A stretch of 64,000 nucleotides of DNA from contig OY978525.1 of the NCBI GenBank assembly GCA_963854835.1, positions 88,547,671 to 88,611,670 on the forward strand. Direction: 5' to 3'. Below the pieces are notes generated by a model. The model was not told the DNA's origin. It worked only from the letters and a program-made list of their open reading frames with translations, and did not search any database. The DNA is from Megamerina dolium (taxonomy: Eukaryota; Arthropoda; Insecta; Diptera; Megamerinidae). This document shows positions 54,801 through 61,700 of this stretch, one piece after another. Made by a program: the position numbers and the translations under genes. Positions within the stretch are counted from its first letter, which is position 1, and each line of letters starts with the position of its first letter.

Positions 54801-55655
54801 TAAAGAAAAAATGGCGCAGTTGCCGAAAGAGAAAGTGTTGTTTCATCAAGACAATGCACCAGTTCACACATTCGCTATTGGGATGACCAAAATCAATAAG
54901 TTAAAGCTTAGATTTAGCTCCTTCGGATTATTTTCTATTTCCAAATTTGAAAAAATTGCCTTTTGGCAGAAGATTTGAAAACAATTTTAATGCGCTAGAC
55001 AGTTCATACTATAAACAGGGTATCGAAGCTATAGAATATCGCTAGAAAAAGTGTATAGATCTAAAAGATTATGTTGAGAAATAAAGAAAATTTTCCCAAA
55101 TTTGTTGTGATTTCTCTGTTAGATCGGGTAGTTCTGGGACCGCCCCGTACATATATACAGACTTATACATGTACATCAATACGAATATGTATTTACGATA
55201 TGGTAACTACCTACATTATAGATAAAGCTATACAAATAATGTCCAAAAAATAATAGAAACACTAATTCCATAGTGGCGTTATAATAATAAATATACGACA
55301 TTGTATCTGAGTCCATTTAACTGACATGCATCTTGGTTGGAAATACTCACAACATCCTGTATGAAGTATGTACGAATATACTCGTGTATGTATGTGAGTA
55401 CATGTGGTACCTACATACATATGTGGACATAAGCTTACCTTAGTTGGGTAAATATGTTTCGATTCTGCCACAGACAGCTTGATGTAATCCTCAGAGTGTT
55501 TAACTCCAGTGGTATCCCTTAAACTTATGGCAATCATGTTGCTTGTTTCACGAAGAAGATTTAGCTGGAAAAAATAATAGAAAAAAAAATACATAATAAA
55601 TACAACACATGTCCTCCTATATAAATATATGTATATAAATAAATAAAAGAAACAT

Positions 55656-55717
<62 letters not shown>

Positions 55718-58700
55718 TAGCGATACTGAAAGAAAAAGACGTACAACTACAAAATAATATGTACGTTAAACTTAAAAGTTAGTTGTGTGGCTTATTTGTG
55801 GTTGCAATAGTGGTGACGGCAAGGGTGTGGTAATAAGTGAAACCAACAGCAACCACCAAGAGATGTCGACAAAATCTCAGCAGCCACAAATAAGTAGATG
55901 AAGCAGAAAATCAACAAGAAACATAAAAAGAAAAAGAGCATATAAAACGCACCAAAATAAACAACAATCTAGCAGGAAATGAAGCACAGCAACCACAAAT
56001 CTACCTGCTGAAGAATGCACCTAAAGTATACCATTGCAACTAAATGTGTTGTAGCATTTTTATTCTGCAAGCTATACGCATGTACCTGCATACATTCATG
56101 CAGACAAATAAAACCACTAACAACCAACAGCTAATACGTGTAGGTTGTGCGAGATGATGATCCAGAAACCGAAACAATACTATTTGTACACATATACATA
56201 ACGCAGTAGCAAGTCCGTGGCACTAAGATTATGAAAAGCTTACTTGTGCAATGCAGTTTTCGTTGTGGTTCTAAATCTAACCTCTTTCCCCATTTGCATG
56301 CTTTTTTATCCCCTTCTTTGTACTTAACTACATGAATTGAGTAAAGAATTGAATTTTCAATACACAGCTTGCTTTATTTTCGTGCATATATGCGACATCA
56401 GAGCACGTTTAATAAGGATGTTAGATAACGAAAACATCAACAAACACAAAATAAAACTATCAAATAGCTCAACTTCAGTAATAACGAATCATAACTAGCA
56501 CGCACTATGGCGTTTATATGAAAGGTAGGCGCCGTTTCCATACGATTACGCCAATTCTGAAATTAGTCTATTCTTTAGCAATTATAATCTATGTACCAAG
56601 TTTCAATTCAGATTGTGAAAACATACGTGATTGTATATTTCCCTCCCTTGACGGATTTATAAACAGAAGCGTAACAATAATTATAATCTTTAATCTTTTA
56701 CTCAGAGTAAAATAATTTTTATAAAAAAAATATGTATTTATTATTTTGTATTTCGTTGATATTTTTTTCGCTCTAAAATAATAATTATTTTTAATAAGAA
56801 TCATTTTTTTTTTTTTAGTAAGCAAAACGTTTCTTTTGGATAATTCGTTATGTTATGCCAAACATAGCAAAACTCGTTAAATTATCAATATTTACGGTTC
56901 ATGTCATATGATCTCATTGGTAGTAACTTAGAACTCAGACTTACTTTGGGCTATTTCATAGGTGATTTTGTCTATACAACACATTCAATAAATAGCAGCA
57001 ATTACTCCCTTACAATCAACTAATTTATCACAAATCCACTGTAGATGCCAATTATATAAAGTGGAAAAGCTCAAACATTGGTACTGAGCGATGAAAAAAA
57101 AAATCTTCAATTATTCATAGTAATAGAGCAAAAGAGTCCAAGAAAACAGATTACACAAAAAGAAGAAACGGAACTATTGCTTCAAGTAAAAAATGAGTGA
57201 AAACAATCATGACAATTCATCATCGAATTTGTAAACGGAAAAATATAAAAAGGCAGAGTTAGTATACAATTGTTCTTTGACATGTTTATACTTACAACAA
57301 TGGTTAAATTATTGCCAATTTGCACATCAACGATATCCTTGTGTGACAAATCACATTTGATAGCATTTACATCTTCAATAGTATGCGAAAATTCATTGCC
57401 CAAATTGTCATGAAGTGAAACTTTCAACATTAAATTCATGCCACGTGGTATTTTCTCTTCGCTTTGTCTGAATTTAATTGTTGAGTCATCTATTGATGTC
57501 AATATATAATGAACATTTTTCACTTCAATGCCAATGGGTAGTGTCTGTTCAAACGTTTTAGCCTAGATGGAAAGGTGACGGATGTGATTATTTATCCATA
57601 CATATAGTTAAAAACATAAATAATTTACAATGATCAAATCCCTTCCCAGCGTATCCTGTGTACGTATAATGCCATCAGGTGATACTCTTACAATACCACT
57701 ACTATCCGTATCAGGTTTATAGACAACATCATCCAGATTTGACTTTAATTGTATAGTGCTACGTGGTGCCATAAGAATCCAGTCCATTTTTATATGTTTT
57801 GGTGATTCCAATTCGAGAATTTTGAAAACTACAAGCAATAATTTCATTAAATATATCGTTGAAAAAGTTCATTCCATCTTATTTACCGATCACATCAATG
57901 GTGGTTGAAAGTTTTGGTCCCGATGGTAGTTCAACCGTTGCATGAATTTTTGCTATACCCGGATTTAAAGCCTTAATACGCACAGATATTAAATCATTTG
58001 CACCATATTCAATGCCTGCAAATGTATAAACCATTATTATGAGCATATTTACAAATTAAACAAATATTTTTCGACAAATGTTGAGTCAACTTAAATCGAA
58101 AAGCACTCCTAAAACGAATACATTTTGTCAGTTTCGTATCTGTTCCTGAATAAGGGCTACATCATTCAAGCTCATCGTAAAACGTGCAATTTACTCTACG
58201 GACAAGTAGTGAGCATTGTTCATACAAACTCTCAGAACAATACTGTATCAGAATATCCGTTGATTTGTTAGCAAACTCTATGCATTCATATACAAATTAT
58301 GGTACGTACCGGCTTCAGTAAATACACTATAAATATCAACAACATCCGGTTGATTTGCAGACCAAATGACGCGCATATTTTCCAAAGTTCCCAACACCAT
58401 TGGTGACAAATCAGGTGCACCCCATATTGCAGCCGGCATTACTGCCCCGCTACGTATACGTATCAGTGGTGTTTTAATTTGTATATGCTCCAGTGGTACA
58501 ATATGTACTTCCACCGTATCCTCGGATATGATCACTTCTTTACCATTTCCTGGATTATTCATAATACATTGACCGGTGATTTTGCTCACACCCGTTTTGC
58601 GTGCAAATACAATTGCTGACTCCATCGCTGCGGATGTAGAGAAATAAAACATATTGGTCGAATACATAAATCAAGCGTGGTATGCAACTTACAAATAGTT

Positions 58701-61700
58701 TTTTTATCATGCACATAATAGACAATATTAACATCCGGTTGAGGTCCGCCTTGATAATAAATTTGTATGCTTGAACCAACCACAAGAGTTGAGTTGCGTG
58801 GATAGAGACGTAATGGTGGAAATACCTATATAGATACATACATACATTAGAATAGAATAATATCACATTATATATATTGTGAATAAATACCTGTATATTA
58901 ACTGGGTCACTCGATATGAGGTTATCACCAGAGCCGGATGTGAAAACAATTTTAGTTTCACCTAGATTGTTGCCAGTTATAGTATATCTGAAATACATCG
59001 GTATTGCATGCATATTTTAAATATTATCGAATTTAAGAACTCACCTTATTTCACCCACTTCCAAATCATACTGATCACTCAATTTAATATTTAAGATATC
59101 AGCATTGAAAATTCTCTCCGACAATTCATAAATGTGCAAATTGAAAGGATCAATTTTAATTAAATTTTCATTGCTATCATACAGTCTGACAACAGCTTCA
59201 ATCGTCTTAGAACGTTCAACCCGATCGGGTACATCAACATGTATTGCGCCGACTGAGACAACCGCAATGGATAAATGTGCTGGTTCAGTCATTAGACAAC
59301 GATCGATTACCTCAAGACGGGCCTATAAATTTGCGTATTTATTTTGATTAATATAAATTGCCTACATAAAGAAACGCAAAAATTTATCTTACATTTCCAA
59401 TACGTAATGGTGTCAAAATCAATTCTCTTTCCTTTTGATTAAATTCCACCTTAACAACATCTTGCTCATACAATTCAAAATCATAGAAACCACTACCATG
59501 TGCAAGTGGTATTTGCTCACGACGATTTTTCGCCAAAAATAGGCTGATATGATCCGAGGGAAAAAGTGTTGTATTCACAGCCATAAACCGAATTTCATTT
59601 TCAATTAGAGGTGTCGAAATCTCACCAGTTTTTGGCTAAAATAAACGAAACAATAAAATTCAAATACAAGTTCACCTGGTTTCCGTTCAAAGCTTACATT
59701 TTTGACACCAAAATTCGGCTCCTCTGGAGAAATGTTATGTTTACGCAAAATTGTGCTATCGTAACGTGTGACCACACCTTTAATCCTAATGTTATGCGCC
59801 ACATCGGTTAACGTAGTAATTAATAGATCTTTGCTAGGCAAACGTATGCCTTCGAATAGCTCCTCCTCTGTCTGGCGATAATGCATGACGGAATTCTTCT
59901 TATAACGATTATCACCAGCAGCAAATTCCCAATCGATGAATAGTGACGAAATATTCATTAATTTTCGATTCTTTGCGTCTTGTACCTCAATTTCAATTTC
60001 AAATTTGTCATCACGCTCCTTCAAGTGCACCAATGAATTTTTCATCTCCAATGGACAAGAAGAACGCAACTTTTCTCTGGCGTATAAATTCAAGAAGCGC
60101 GGTTTTACGCAATACACTGTCGTCATAATATTGGAAATGTACACATCGAAATTAGCTACCGGCAATACATTATAGATATTGAAATTAAAAGTGGTCTTTC
60201 CGACACGATGACACATTATTGTAAACGCATACATTGCAGCATTTGGTGAATCTACATCCATTTCAGTGATTTCTGCTATCTTTTGATCGTACTCTATCGA
60301 TTTGGTTAATTCCGAATCAAGCGTAAATATGCGTTGCGGCCCATTCGAATAAATAACATTACGCGACGAACCGATGGGCAATACAACCTCATTTTCAATA
60401 GGATTCAAGACGCTGAGCTTCTCAAACACACTCAAAGTAACCTCATCCTTCAGCAACTTCTCTTGGAATTTGTAAGAGACGCGAAGATGTGTTATACCAA
60501 TGGCCGTACTACGCAAATGCACTACTTGACAAGCGCCAGCAGCCATCTGTTCGGTGGTTGTTGCATAATCCACTTGAAATATTTGATTATTAAACTCAAA
60601 ATCAAATAGCAGGTTTTCACACCGTGTAAATGGCACAAATGTATCATTCACATATGCATAAACGGCTACATGCAAACGCACATAATCCCTCAGTGCCGTT
60701 TCAAAGTTATATTTCAATATCTCCAATTTGACTGGTGGTATAAAATAAACATCAGCATTACGTGTTATTTTTTGATTTCTCAATAAAGCCACCTTAATGG
60801 TGGCATGGGCCGTAAGAAATGAACCACTATCGTAAATATCATGACCACGTTTTAGATCGGTTGCATCATGTATGACTGTCGTTGCCAAACCATTTTGATT
60901 TATTTGTAGTGCACGAGGATTATGCGAATGCCAAACATAGGAATTATCACCGCCCTTGGCATTAAATTGAATTTTCTGAGTTTTAATAACATTCAGGTCA
61001 TATGGCAGAATTAACTTTGTGGGCGTTAGGCAAAGTTCACTAAAAATTTGCAGTTCAGCTTGCGCCGTCAACTAAATGAATTACAATTAGTTCATTTTCA
61101 ATAATAGATGAAGACAAAGTAATAAATTGTACTTTACCTCTTTGAACGAACCATAAACTGGTGTGACACCTTCTTTAACAGCTTCACCGTATACACGACT
61201 GCCATTCTTACTACGCTTAAACACATAAAACAACATCTCGTCCAATTCTGATGTCATTGAATAACGAGAACCAAGCGTAATCTTCTGATAGTCACTATGA
61301 AAGGTAATTGGTTAATGAAATTGTAAACATTAAAATGTATACAGCATTAAGCTACCTAGTGTATAAGTCCAAGGCGATTTCATGTTTTTCACCTTCAACT
61401 GTAACCCAATTATTGTGTGGCAGCAAGCTAAGACCCAATTTGACAGGTGCAGCCACTGTAAGCTGAGCACTTGGTATGGATGTTTTTGTAATTGGATTAT
61501 CACCAATAAAACTACCATCATTTGGTACGTTACGATCGCGTAATACCACCGTGGTCCGTCCCAGCTTATTGCCCGTTACACTAACACCCCTTATAGTCGC
61601 GATATTAGTATCTTCAATTTCCAAAAAATATTGGTCATTCAATGAGATTTCTTGCAACTTTCCCATTTTCAATTGAAGTATGCGAAAATTAATGGTGTCA

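Larger units (their letters stand above)
51270..55438 (-). other. gp210 intron 14
   Basis: This 4.2-kb intron holds a (GAT)n run near 51537, a perfect hairpin at 53296-53325, another at 53932-53964, and a mariner at 54145-55147. No gene is supported in 51300-54140. Confidence 0.75.

Noticed and set aside
58366..58572. Plus-strand frames across 58.3-61.7 kb
   Set aside because: They lie antisense to gp210 exons and disappear at exon borders.
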